From Lachnospiraceae bacterium (GTDB lineage Bacteria > Bacillota_A > Clostridia > Lachnospirales > Lachnospiraceae): DNA of 15,442 nt. Within the stretch, counting starts at the first letter, position 1. Each line of letters opens with the position of its first letter. Under the pieces are notes generated by a model. It did not search any database, had not been told where the DNA came from, and saw only the letters and a list, made by a program, of their open reading frames with translations. The stretch spans positions 1 to 15,442 of the forward strand of contig DMAZ01000191.1 of assembly GCA_003446335.1 (NCBI GenBank). The letters are read 5' to 3'. Made by a program: the position numbers and the translations under genes. Shown here piece after piece: positions 6,889 to 13,999 of this stretch.

Positions 6889-6926
6889 AAACCTCGCAGC
6901 CGTCTTAAGATGACATGCGGGGTTTC
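6889..6926. terminator. Bidirectional terminator between rlmD and the carboxylate operon
   Basis: An 11-bp stem (GAAACCTCGCA 6889-6899, TGCGGGGTTTC 6916-6926, one G-U pair) has a 16-base loop containing TCTTAAGA. On the reverse strand it is followed by a T-rich run (complement of 6876-6888). In the forward direction the T tract is weaker. The rlmD and RraA-like genes converge on it. Confidence 0.75.
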
Positions 6927-6951
6927 TTGCTCATGGTGATATATGTTTCCT

Positions 6952-6983
6952 ATACAGTACGGAAAAGGAGGATTGTACTGTAT
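6952..6983 (-). other. 3'-UTR hairpin with anti-Shine-Dalgarno-like loop
   Basis: A perfect 9-bp inverted repeat (ATACAGTAC 6952-6960, GTACTGTAT 6975-6983) lies 20 bases after the RraA-like stop codon. On the operon transcript the 14-base loop reads AAUCCUCCUUUUCC, which includes CCUCCUUU as at the 3' end of 16S rRNA. On the other strand the loop would be an AGGAGG, but no gene follows it. Confidence 0.6.
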
Positions 6984-7002
6984 CGAAGCAGCTGATTTGA
7001 CT

Positions 7003-7731
7003 CTAACGATAAATACCTTTCATGATCTGCGCTATTTCCGTCGGATCTTCTGTCTGTCGGATCGCCATCTGGCGTTTTTCGTCGTAAGCAGCTATTTTCC
7101 TGACTCTGTCAAGCACTTCCGGAAGATACTCGGAAGGAAACTTTACAGCTCCGTTCTGGTCCATATGGATTACTTCGAAAGGAGCGACATCCATAGAGCA
7201 CAGAGAGACCGGAACCCCGACAGCCTCGATCGGAAGGTATCCGTGACCGGCTGTCAGACCAGTGAACAGGCATTGCACGCCCAGAGGACGCATCTCTTCG
7301 ATATCTCTGGCCGGACCGTCCCCGATGACGCCGACGACTCCGACCTGGCGGAAGGCTGTAAGCATATTACCGCCGATGAGTGCATTTTTACGTCGGAGAT
7401 GACCCGGAGCGTTGAGCTTCATAGCCAGAATTACAGGACCGCTGACCTTGTCGATTGCTTTCAGGATATCGACAAGACCCAGTCTGGTAAAGTTCATTCC
7501 GGGGATTCCGTATACACAGGTGACTGCAAAGCCGCAGCGCGGTCCGATAGACGGATAAAGGCAGCGAATGCGTTCGTCCGTGAACCAGTTAACAGAATGA
7601 GGCTCGTAAAGACCAAGGCAGTTCTCAGTATCTGCAGGGTAGGTCGCTACAGCGTTGGTCACTGTTGGTGTATCATATTTCTCCAATTCCTGCATAATAC
7701 TTAATAATTCAGGGTCCGGAGTGTTTCTCAT
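7003..7731 (-). CDS. RraA family aldolase/decarboxylase-like protein
   Basis: 242 residues. The family includes 4-hydroxy-4-methyl-2-oxoglutarate (HMG) aldolases, oxaloacetate decarboxylases and RraA (RNase E inhibitor in enterobacteria). Seen: LIGGNMLTAFRQVGVVGVIGDGPARDIEEM (118-147, split here as GGNM 120-123 and GDGPARD 137-143), with Arg142-Asp143 as the expected pyruvate-binding and metal-associated pair, and GHGYLPIEAVGVPV (162-175) after it. The residue 21 positions before Arg142 is Gly121, where the Pseudomonas HMG aldolase has Asp, as far as I recall, so HMG aldolase activity is not assured. It is the last gene of the operon, 10 bases after the dehydrogenase, with GAGG before its ATG. 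In this context a metal-dependent C-C lyase or beta-decarboxylase of a 2-oxo acid is the likely role. Confidence 0.85.
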   Translation of the reverse strand: MRNTPDPELLSIMQELEKYDTPTVTNAVATYPADTENCLGLYEPHSVNWFTDERIRCLYPSIGPRCGFAVTCVYGIPGMNFTRLGLVDILKAIDKVSGPVILAMKLNAPGHLRRKNALIGGNMLTAFRQVGVVGVIGDGPARDIEEMRPLGVQCLFTGLTAGHGYLPIEAVGVPVSLCSMDVAPFEVIHMDQNGAVKFPSEYLPEVLDRVRKIAAYDEKRQMAIRQTEDPTEIAQIMKGIYR

Positions 7732-7741
7732 GATTATTTCC

Positions 7742-8707
7742 TCACTGGTTCACGACATTGATCGGATTTCCGTCGATAAAGGCCTTCACGTTATTTACTG
7801 TTATGTCCATGATCCTCTGTCTCGCAGCCTGTGCAGCCCAGGAGATATGCGGAGTGATGATACAGTTCTTAGCTTTCAGCAGCGGATTGTCTCCCATGAC
7901 AGGCTCTGTGGATACAACATCCAGACCGGCAGCATATACTTTCCCACTGTTCAGCGCATCTGCCAGATCCTGCTCATTGACCAGCCCGCCTCGACTGTTG
8001 TTGATAATGATGACCCCGTCTTTCATTTTTGAAATGCTGTCTTTGTTGATTATTCCCTCATTTTCTGCAAAAAGCGGACAATGCAGGAAGATTACGTCCG
8101 ATTTCGCATAGAGTGTGTCGAGATCAACATATTCTGCAAGTTTCCGCCCCTCGTCTGACGGATGTCTGTCGACTGCGAGAACTTTCATATCCATGGCACC
8201 GAGAATTCTTGCAGTTGTTTTACCGATACGGCCGAGACCGATGATACCTGCAGTCTTTCCATAGAGCTCGATCATGGGATAATCCCAGTAACACCAGTCA
8301 ACATTGTTTTCCCATTTACCTTCTTTGACTGTCTGATCATGATGACCGATATGAGAGCAGATTTCCAACAGCAGGGATACCGCATACTGTCCAACGATCT
8401 GAGTTCCGTATGTGGGAACATTAATGACCGGAATATTTTTTTCGGCGGCATATTTGAAGTCTATAACATTGTAGCCTGTCGCAAGTACCGCGATTGCTTT
8501 CATGTTCGGGCAGCGGTCGATGGTCCCGGCGCTGATCGGAGTCTTATTGGTGATCACGATGTCTGCGTCGCCTATTTTTTCGGCAATGACCGGAGACTCT
8601 TCATAGGAAGTCCTGTCATGAACAGTGAGGTCACCCAGTGCGGCAAGTGCGTCCCAGCTGAGATCGCCCGGATTCTCCGTGTAGCCGTCCAGTACAACTA
8701 TTTTCAT
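7742..8707 (-). CDS. D-2-hydroxyacid dehydrogenase (NAD), glycerate dehydrogenase-like
   Basis: 321 residues, the usual length. It interconverts a 2-oxo acid and a D-2-hydroxy acid with NAD(H). Seen: ATGYNVID (76-83, substrate loop), GLGRIG (157-162, dinucleotide fold), Asp180 at the end of the second strand (favours NAD over NADP), FLHCPL (207-212), NNSRGGLVNE (236-245) with Arg239, STEP with Glu268, and TPHISWAAQAARQR (285-298) with His287, the catalytic Arg-Glu-His set. The TPH-x-x-WA-x-x-x-AR end resembles hydroxypyruvate/glyoxylate reductases. GAAAGGA precedes the ATG. It lies between the two lyase genes, so its substrate is probably a product or precursor of theirs (pyruvate, hydroxypyruvate, glyoxylate or tartronate semialdehyde are candidates). 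Confidence 0.9.
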   Translation of the reverse strand: MKIVVLDGYTENPGDLSWDALAALGDLTVHDRTSYEESPVIAEKIGDADIVITNKTPISAGTIDRCPNMKAIAVLATGYNVIDFKYAAEKNIPVINVPTYGTQIVGQYAVSLLLEICSHIGHHDQTVKEGKWENNVDWCYWDYPMIELYGKTAGIIGLGRIGKTTARILGAMDMKVLAVDRHPSDEGRKLAEYVDLDTLYAKSDVIFLHCPLFAENEGIINKDSISKMKDGVIIINNSRGGLVNEQDLADALNSGKVYAAGLDVVSTEPVMGDNPLLKAKNCIITPHISWAAQAARQRIMDITVNNVKAFIDGNPINVVNQ

Positions 8708-8748
8708 ATTTATATCCTTTCTTCGGCAGATCCTGCGTATCCCGACAA

Positions 8749-9540
8749 TTACAATTTGCTTACGATTTCAGCCATTTTGTCACCGTCATCGATCCAGAGC
8801 TCCCTGAGTTTCTTGAACTCGTCGCCGAGTGAGAAGTCGCGGACCCCAAGATCGATGTAGTACTGGAGCTGATCCGGTTTCAGCACTTCGCAGCGCGGGC
8901 GGATCCCGTGGCTGAGTGCGGTCTCGATCATTTTTCTTTCGGCAGCCTTCCATTCATCCACGATGTCCGCGCTGTTTTTTCCAAGGCTCATGCTGTAGTC
9001 CGAGGGTCCGAACTGGACCATGTCGACACCCTCGATTGAGCAGATCTCCTCAAGCTGTGCCATAGAACAATCCTTTTCGATCATGAAGGCCAGTACAATG
9101 TCGTCCAGTCTTTCCGCATGTCTGAGCTGCGGCATGTAAGTCTGTGTACCGATAAAGCGTCTGGATGGGCAGCCGAAGCGGCCTTTGGACCAGGGAGTAT
9201 CTGATTTCATGGCCTCAACGGTCTCGCGGACCTCATCAGCTGTATGATGATCCGCGAAAAGAATAGCCTGAAATCCGGCGGCAACGGCTTTCTGAGCAAC
9301 ATATTTTCTTCCCTGGAAGTCGACTTTCATCATACTTCCCATGTTGTGAAGCTCAGCCGCTCTGCAGATATTTTCAAGATCCAACTGAGTGAAGGGAGCA
9401 TACTCACCGACGAACTCGATGTAGTCGAAATTGCCGGTGGCACCGATTGCTTCTGTATAAAAAGGCCAGGTGCTCCATACGCGGGTAGATGTACTGCATT
9501 TGTTGTCTTTGAGCATCTGTCTGATTTTATTTTCTTTCAT
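8749..9540 (-). CDS. HpcH/HpaI family aldolase with altered catalytic positions
   Basis: 263 residues, a class II pyruvate-dependent aldolase fold (TIM barrel). Characterised relatives split 4-hydroxy-2-oxo acids to pyruvate and an aldehyde (HpaI, GarL). Seen: FDYIEFVGEYAPF (38-50), MMKVDFQGRKY (70-80), AILFADHHTADE (92-103), AFMIEKD (151-157) with Glu155, and VQFGPSDYSMSLG (175-187) with Asp181. Glu155 and Asp181 match the two metal ligands of HpaI. Odd: HpaI His45 (in GEHAP) is Tyr47 here, and HpaI Arg70 aligns with Lys72. The protein therefore belongs to a divergent subgroup, and its reaction should not be copied from HpaI. An AAGGA precedes the start. It is 62 bases after tctA and 41 before the dehydrogenase. 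Confidence 0.85.
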   Translation of the reverse strand: MKENKIRQMLKDNKCSTSTRVWSTWPFYTEAIGATGNFDYIEFVGEYAPFTQLDLENICRAAELHNMGSMMKVDFQGRKYVAQKAVAAGFQAILFADHHTADEVRETVEAMKSDTPWSKGRFGCPSRRFIGTQTYMPQLRHAERLDDIVLAFMIEKDCSMAQLEEICSIEGVDMVQFGPSDYSMSLGKNSADIVDEWKAAERKMIETALSHGIRPRCEVLKPDQLQYYIDLGVRDFSLGDEFKKLRELWIDDGDKMAEIVSKL

Positions 9541-9602
9541 AAGTGATGATTTCCTTTCTTTTTAATACATTTCAATAATGATCGATGCAGATGTTGTATG
9601 CT

Positions 9603-11096
9603 TTACTGTGCGGAAACAGCCGGTTTTCTGACTGCCTTAAAGATGGAATAACCTATTGTAAAAACGGTAGCAAGGATGCAGATCGCAGCAATCGGTGAAG
9701 AAATGATCGGCAGCCACTGCCCATCTGTCTTCATGAGCGATCGTCTGAGGTACAGTTCGAGCATCGGAGCAAGAATGAATCCGACGACCATCGGTGCCAG
9801 CGGGAAACCGTGCTCTTTCAGCAGGTAGCCGATGATACCGAAGATGACCATTATGAAAATGTCAAGTGTGTTGTTGTTTGCACAATATGAGCCTACGAAA
9901 CAGCATACAATAACGATCGGAAGAAGCAGCATCGAGGGGATGGAAAGCATCTTCGTGAAAATCGGAAGACCGAAGTACTCCATTACGAAGAAGAGCACAT
10001 TTGCAAGGACAAATGCCGCCAGGATCGCATACACCAGCTCACCCTGTGTCTTGAAGAGAAGCGGACCGGGCGCAATATCGTTCATCTGGAAACCGGCCAG
10101 AATGATGGATGTCGCGTTATCGCCGGGGATACCAAGTGTCAGAAGGATGATCATTGCGCCGCCGACAGTCGCGTTGTTGGCAGTTTCGGAAGCAATGATA
10201 CCGTCTACCTCGCCCTTACCGAAAGTTTCCGGATGCTTAGATGTTTTCTTGGCGTAGGAGTAGGCCATGAGATTGCTGATGTTTCCCCCTAAGCCGGGAA
10301 GTACACCGATGAGGAGACCCATGAGAGAGACCGGAATGATCATTTTTATTCTCTTAAAGTAATCTCTGAATGTAAAATTTTTTCCCTCATTCTGATTGGT
10401 CCCGCTGAAATCCAGGCTCTTCTGTGATGCCTTATCCCGGGCTGTCGCCATGATCTGCGAAACCGCGAACAGACCGATCAGAACAGGTACCAGAGAAAAC
10501 CCGTTGGAAAGCTTTGTGATACCGAAAGTATAACGGTAAACGGAACTCAGACCGTCTGTTCCGACACACGCAAGGCATACACCGAGCAGACATGCAATGA
10601 GTCCTTTGGTCATATTTTTGCCGGCCAGTGAAGAAACTGTAGTCAGAGCGAAGAGGATGATGCCGAAGTAGTCATAGGAACTCAGTTTAAGCGCGAACTG
10701 TGCGATATACGGTCCGACGAATGACAGGACGACCGCACCGAAGATGCCGCCTACGAAGGAAGAGATGATTGCGGCACTGAGAGCTGTTTTGGATTTTCCC
10801 TGCTGCGCCATAGGATATCCGTCAAAGCATGTCGCTATAGAGGAAGGAGTGCCGGGAATTCCGAGAAGAACTGCTGAGATGAGACCGCCGGAACTTCCTC
10901 CGACATAAACCGATACGAGGAAACAAAGTCCGCTGATCGGGTTCATTCCGAATGTGAAAGGGAGCATGATGGCCAGAGCCGTAAAAGCGGACAGGCCCGG
11001 CAGAGCTCCGATGATCAGACCGCCGAAGGTACCTACCAGCATCAGAAGGAGAGTTTCAAGGCTGGCAATTGAAGCAAATCCACCAAGTAATTGCAT
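9603..11096 (-). CDS. tctA: Tripartite tricarboxylate transporter large permease TctA
   Basis: 497 residues, the normal length for the large membrane subunit (about 12 helices) of a TTT importer, which takes up carboxylates using an ion gradient and a periplasmic/extracellular binding protein. Seen: GALPGLSA (30-37), LPFTFGMNP (45-53), GIPGTPSS (79-86) and FDGYPMAQQGK (91-101) are the family signature. A second half repeats it with GVLPGLGG (264-271) and GIPGDNAT (322-329), showing the internal duplication. The start has AAGGAG 7-12 bases upstream. It lies 15 bases after tctB. Confidence 0.95.
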   Translation of the reverse strand: MQLLGGFASIASLETLLLMLVGTFGGLIIGALPGLSAFTALAIMLPFTFGMNPISGLCFLVSVYVGGSSGGLISAVLLGIPGTPSSIATCFDGYPMAQQGKSKTALSAAIISSFVGGIFGAVVLSFVGPYIAQFALKLSSYDYFGIILFALTTVSSLAGKNMTKGLIACLLGVCLACVGTDGLSSVYRYTFGITKLSNGFSLVPVLIGLFAVSQIMATARDKASQKSLDFSGTNQNEGKNFTFRDYFKRIKMIIPVSLMGLLIGVLPGLGGNISNLMAYSYAKKTSKHPETFGKGEVDGIIASETANNATVGGAMIILLTLGIPGDNATSIILAGFQMNDIAPGPLLFKTQGELVYAILAAFVLANVLFFVMEYFGLPIFTKMLSIPSMLLLPIVIVCCFVGSYCANNNTLDIFIMVIFGIIGYLLKEHGFPLAPMVVGFILAPMLELYLRRSLMKTDGQWLPIISSPIAAICILATVFTIGYSIFKAVRKPAVSAQ

Positions 11097-11111
11097 TTCT
11101 TATCTCCTTTC

Positions 11112-11609
11112 TTATTGGAAGAGTGCTCCGACAGGGAGCTGAATGTGGAAGACATTGTAGAACACGGTATTAAGGAATACCGGAACGGCAATGCATATGA
11201 TTACTACAAGAACCAGCATTTTTTTGTTCTTTTTGATGTGGTCGGGCATGAGGACCCAGCATTCGAAAAGAAGATAAAGGATAGAAGTGATTGTGAACCC
11301 TATGTTCAGGATCAGGAAGTAATAGACGAAAAGTGCTGCCGTTGTAAGAACGAGAGGCAGATTAATTTTTTTATCAGTTCTGCTTTGTTCATTTTCGGTT
11401 ACTTCAGCCGGATCAGGTTTCTTTCTGATTGCCTGAATGATCTGGAACGCGGAGAGGAAAAGAAGCAGTATGGCCGCCAGCTGCGGGAAGAATCTTGATC
11501 CGAGCACATCGGAAGTCGTTTGCTGGATTTGGAATGAATAGATGTAATAGACAACTGCAATAACCGCGATCACAATTCCGGAAATTATATCACCATGTTT
11601 TTCTTTCAT
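11112..11609 (-). CDS. tctB: Tripartite tricarboxylate transporter small permease TctB
   Basis: 165 residues with four hydrophobic segments: about 9-25 (IISGIVIAVIAVVYYIY), 40-56, 90-120 and 133-155. This is the pattern of the poorly conserved small membrane subunit of TTT transporters. The identification rests largely on its size, topology and position between tctC and tctA. AGGAG precedes the ATG. It lies 111 bases after tctC, with a hairpin in the gap. Confidence 0.88.
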   Translation of the reverse strand: MKEKHGDIISGIVIAVIAVVYYIYSFQIQQTTSDVLGSRFFPQLAAILLLFLSAFQIIQAIRKKPDPAEVTENEQSRTDKKINLPLVLTTAALFVYYFLILNIGFTITSILYLLFECWVLMPDHIKKNKKMLVLVVIICIAVPVFLNTVFYNVFHIQLPVGALFQ

Positions 11610-11632
11610 TGTGTTTCTCCTGCTTTTGATTT

Positions 11633-11680
11633 GGCTGCCGTACCGGATGCGTCTGTGAGGTCAGCATCAGTACGGCAGCT
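11633..11680 (-). other. Intercistronic hairpin between tctC and tctB
   Basis: A 10-bp perfect stem (GCTGCCGTAC 11634-11643, GTACGGCAGC 11670-11679) continues after a small internal loop as GATGC/GCATC (11646-11650 with 11664-11668). No T tract follows on the transcribed (reverse) strand, so a full terminator is unlikely. An mRNA-stabilising or processing element that raises binding-protein output over the permeases is more plausible. Confidence 0.65.
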
Positions 11681-11720
11681 CCTTATTGGATCAAAATCGT
11701 GCAAATGTATTATTCATGCT

Positions 11721-12803
11721 TTACTGTGCATCAAGGAATGCTTCCTTGTAAGGAAGGAGTGTCTCCTCATACATCTTGTTGCAGTAATCTTTTGCCTCGT
11801 CACCGCCCATGAATACAACGTCAAGATAGTTGCTTTCGATACTCTTAATGAATTCAGGATCCTGTGTAACTTTTTCAAGGACATCTGTGAGGGCTGCCAC
11901 TTTCTCATCCGGAACATTCGGACCGGTTCCTACCCAGAAGAACTTGGAGAAGTCAACATTGGTAAGGCCGAGGTCAGATGCGATCGGAACATCCTGCGGC
12001 AGCAGGTCATTCTTCTCTGTTCCGAGAAGTACAAGCGGGATAAATTCGCCTGTGGAGAAGTAATCATTTGCAAGTGAGTAGGAGATATTAATAACATCCG
12101 TCTGCAGGCCGAGAAGGGCTGTCATTTTAGCTGCGTTATTACCTACATCGACAAAGCGGAGAGAAGCATCCCACTCTTTATTCATCGCGATACCGCAGAT
12201 CTGGTTGGAGGCCCCGATCTTTCCGCCGTATTCAATCGTGTTCGGAGAAGCCTTGTCAGCTGCAAGCAGGTCTTCAAGAGTGTTCCAGCCGGACTCCTTG
12301 TTAACTGCAAGGACGGTCGTGTTGTCGATGATCGGAACACCGATTGTTTTGAAGGAGTCGATATTGATATCGGATGTTCCCTGGATGTACGGAACAAACA
12401 TATCTGTTCCGTTAACGATCAGTGTGTTGCCGTCTGCAGGAGCATCGATACATTCCTGCATGCCCATGACAGTCGCTCCGCCGTCTACGTTCTTTACAAC
12501 GACATTTACACCTGTTATTTTCTGCATCGCTGCGGCAAGTGTCCTTGTATTGCGGTCTGTGTCACCCCCGGCCTTTACCGGGCAGATGATCGTGATGTCT
12601 TCTGTGAACTGGCTGCCGGCTGAAGTTTCCTCACCGGTCGCCTCAGAAGAAGTTTCTTTTGCTGCATCAGCGGCTGTTTCTTCCTGTGCGGTCTCTGCTG
12701 TTGCTTCTGCAGTTGTGGATTCTGCAGCTGTCCCGCCGCATCCAGCCAGTGTTGCTGCTGCGATAATAGTGCTCATAAGTGCGCTTAATATTTTCTTTTT
12801 CAT
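11721..12803 (-). CDS. tctC: Tripartite tricarboxylate transporter substrate-binding lipoprotein TctC
   Basis: 360 residues. Seen: a lipoprotein signal (MKKKILSALM start, hydrophobic core, lipobox LAGC at 19-22 with the lipidated Cys22), an Ala/Thr/Glu-rich linker (about 26-66), then the TTT binding-protein fold beginning ITIICPVKAGGDTDRNTRTLA (70-90; compare the family P-x-GGGTD-x-x-AR loop). It should capture the carboxylate outside the membrane and deliver it to TctAB. The start is supported by AGGAGG seven bases upstream. It is the first gene of the operon, divergent from the LysR-type gene. The ligand cannot be told from sequence; the slightly altered AGGDTD loop may reflect an unusual acid. 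Confidence 0.93.
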   Translation of the reverse strand: MKKKILSALMSTIIAAATLAGCGGTAAESTTAEATAETAQEETAADAAKETSSEATGEETSAGSQFTEDITIICPVKAGGDTDRNTRTLAAAMQKITGVNVVVKNVDGGATVMGMQECIDAPADGNTLIVNGTDMFVPYIQGTSDINIDSFKTIGVPIIDNTTVLAVNKESGWNTLEDLLAADKASPNTIEYGGKIGASNQICGIAMNKEWDASLRFVDVGNNAAKMTALLGLQTDVINISYSLANDYFSTGEFIPLVLLGTEKNDLLPQDVPIASDLGLTNVDFSKFFWVGTGPNVPDEKVAALTDVLEKVTQDPEFIKSIESNYLDVVFMGGDEAKDYCNKMYEETLLPYKEAFLDAQ

Positions 12804-12835
12804 TGGTATCCTCCTGACCGAAAAGTGTAATCATT

Positions 12836-12864
12836 TTGCATTTTTCGTGCTTCGATTCTATAAT
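12836..12864 (+). promoter_or_regulatory. Candidate promoter of the LysR-type gene, overlapping that of tctC
   Basis: TTGCAT (12836-12841), 17 bp, TATAAT (12859-12864) on the + strand. This gives a leader of about 180 bases before the LysR ATG. On the reverse strand TATTAT (12860-12865) could be the tctC -10, so the two divergent promoters would overlap, as is common for LysR-type pairs. No clear -35 is seen for tctC, which would suit activation. Confidence 0.5.
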
Positions 12865-12876
12865 ACAGAGTGAAAT

Positions 12877-12903
12877 GATTATTTTGCCGGCATTGAAATA
12901 ATC
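12877..12903. promoter_or_regulatory. Nested dyad in the tctC/LysR intergenic region
   Basis: GATTATTT (12877-12884) and AAATAATC (12896-12903) are perfect inverted repeats and enclose the palindrome TGCCGGCA (12885-12892). The centre is about 37 bases upstream of the tctC start predicted from the -10 at 12860-12865. This is where a LysR-type activator would contact the promoter. Confidence 0.45.
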
Positions 12904-13000
12904 GATACCTGTATCCCCGTGGAAGCTCTGTTTTTGCTTCCTGTAAGTATATTTTCACACTTCTGTTGTAATTAAGCCAATACATAAACTAGTTCTTGCA

Positions 13001-13025
13001 ATCGAAGAATTCGATTTCTAGAAAT
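13001..13025. promoter_or_regulatory. T-N11-A LysR-type box plus overlapping palindrome
   Basis: ATCGAA-N3-TTCGAT (13001-13015) is a perfect dyad containing T-N11-A (13002-13014), the LysR-type consensus form. It overlaps by two bases the 12-bp palindrome ATTTCTAGAAAT (13014-13025). Both lie 28-52 bases before the LysR ATG, so binding here would most directly affect its own expression. Confidence 0.45.
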
Positions 13026-13052
13026 TGTTCCTTATACAAGAGAGGCCTTGAA

Positions 13053-13952
13053 ATGGACGTAAAGCATCTTCAATACATTATTACAGTAGCGGATGAGGGG
13101 AATATTACGAAGGCTGCCGAAAAACTTTTTATTTCTCAGTCATCATTAAGTTATTATCTGACTACAGTGGAAAAGCAGATCGGAACACCTCTCTTCCTGC
13201 GCCAGCGGCATGGCGTGACCATTACACCTGCAGGGGAGAAATATGTGGAAGCGTGCAGAAAAATCGTTGCTATCAAAGATGAACTTTACAAAGAAATCGC
13301 CGAGCTCAAGGAAGCGGAACGAATTACGATATGCAGCTCTTCTGTGTGGGGAAGCCGATTTCTTGCGGAGAATCTTCCGTCCTTTGAAAAGCGATACCCG
13401 GGTGTGCTTTTTCAGGTATCCCAGGTCGAAAGCATATACATGAAACCGGACATACAGTCTGGCAGGATCGCATTTGCCCTTCTGTCAGTCAGTCCGTATG
13501 AGAAAACAGAAAAATCGATGGAACTTCTGCGGAAGGAACCGTTTTACTTTGCGGTCAGATCGTCTCATAAATTCGTGGAGGAACATCCTGAGGAAGAAAT
13601 AAAACTTCAGGAAATTCTGGAAAATTTTGCGAATTCGAATTTCCTGATTTCAAGAAAGCAGAGTGCCAACTATATTACGATCAGACATGTTTTCGAGGAA
13701 CATGAGTTCCGACCGGCATCCTTCACGGAGGTGAACGGACTTTATCTGACGGCGGATATGGTTGCAAACGGAACAGGTGTTGCCTTCATGCCGGCTTCCG
13801 GTGTGATTAGTCATCCGGGTCTTAAATTTTATAGGGTGACGCCCAGGATCTATCGCTATAATATGCTCTTCAGCAAGCCGATTCATAATCAGAGTGAGAT
13901 TGAAAGGGCATTTCATCGATTCATTATTAATAGTTTTAGGGATAAAAAATAA
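13053..13952 (+). CDS. LysR-type transcriptional regulator
   Basis: 299 residues. The N-terminal winged helix-turn-helix is MDVKHLQYIITVADEGNITK followed by AAEKLFISQSSLSYYLTTVEK and TPLFLRQRHGVTITPAGE (to about 61). A linker helix and a two-lobed periplasmic-binding-protein-like effector domain follow (about 90-295). The start is set by GAGAGG at 13039-13044, eight to nine bases before ATG 13053. An in-frame TTG at 12996 lacks a site and would put the T-N11-A box in coding sequence. It is transcribed divergently from tctC, so it most likely senses the imported acid or a metabolite of it and activates the six-gene operon. It ends at a terminator directly after the stop codon. Confidence 0.93.
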   Translation: MDVKHLQYIITVADEGNITKAAEKLFISQSSLSYYLTTVEKQIGTPLFLRQRHGVTITPAGEKYVEACRKIVAIKDELYKEIAELKEAERITICSSSVWGSRFLAENLPSFEKRYPGVLFQVSQVESIYMKPDIQSGRIAFALLSVSPYEKTEKSMELLRKEPFYFAVRSSHKFVEEHPEEEIKLQEILENFANSNFLISRKQSANYITIRHVFEEHEFRPASFTEVNGLYLTADMVANGTGVAFMPASGVISHPGLKFYRVTPRIYRYNMLFSKPIHNQSEIERAFHRFIINSFRDKK

Positions 13953-13986
13953 GAGATGTTTTACAAATGTCTCTTTTCATTTTTTT
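13952..13986 (+). terminator. Terminator of the LysR-type gene
   Basis: The stem at 13952-13961 pairs with 13965-13974 (AGAGA/TCTCT plus UUU/AAA and two wobble pairs, three-base loop). It is followed by TTTCATTTTTTTC. It begins at the last base of the stop codon. Confidence 0.75.
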
Positions 13987-13999
13987 CTTGTCTGCGATG

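Noticed and set aside
6943..7704. 253-codon open frame on the + strand opposite the RraA-like gene
   Set aside because: It lies fully antisense to a well-supported gene, its translation shows no recognisable motif, and it is the usual by-product of codon structure.
8162..8860. 232-codon + strand frame across the dehydrogenase/aldolase junction
   Set aside because: It is antisense to two recognised genes and has no motifs. It lacks a convincing ribosome binding site.
12205..12873. 222-codon + strand frame opposite tctC
   Set aside because: It is antisense to a lipoprotein gene with a clear signal peptide and ribosome binding site. Its Ala/Ser/Val composition mirrors the linker of tctC.
12996..13052. 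TTG-initiated extension of the LysR-type gene
   Set aside because: There is no ribosome binding site. The extra residues precede the normal HTH start, and the segment contains the regulatory dyads.
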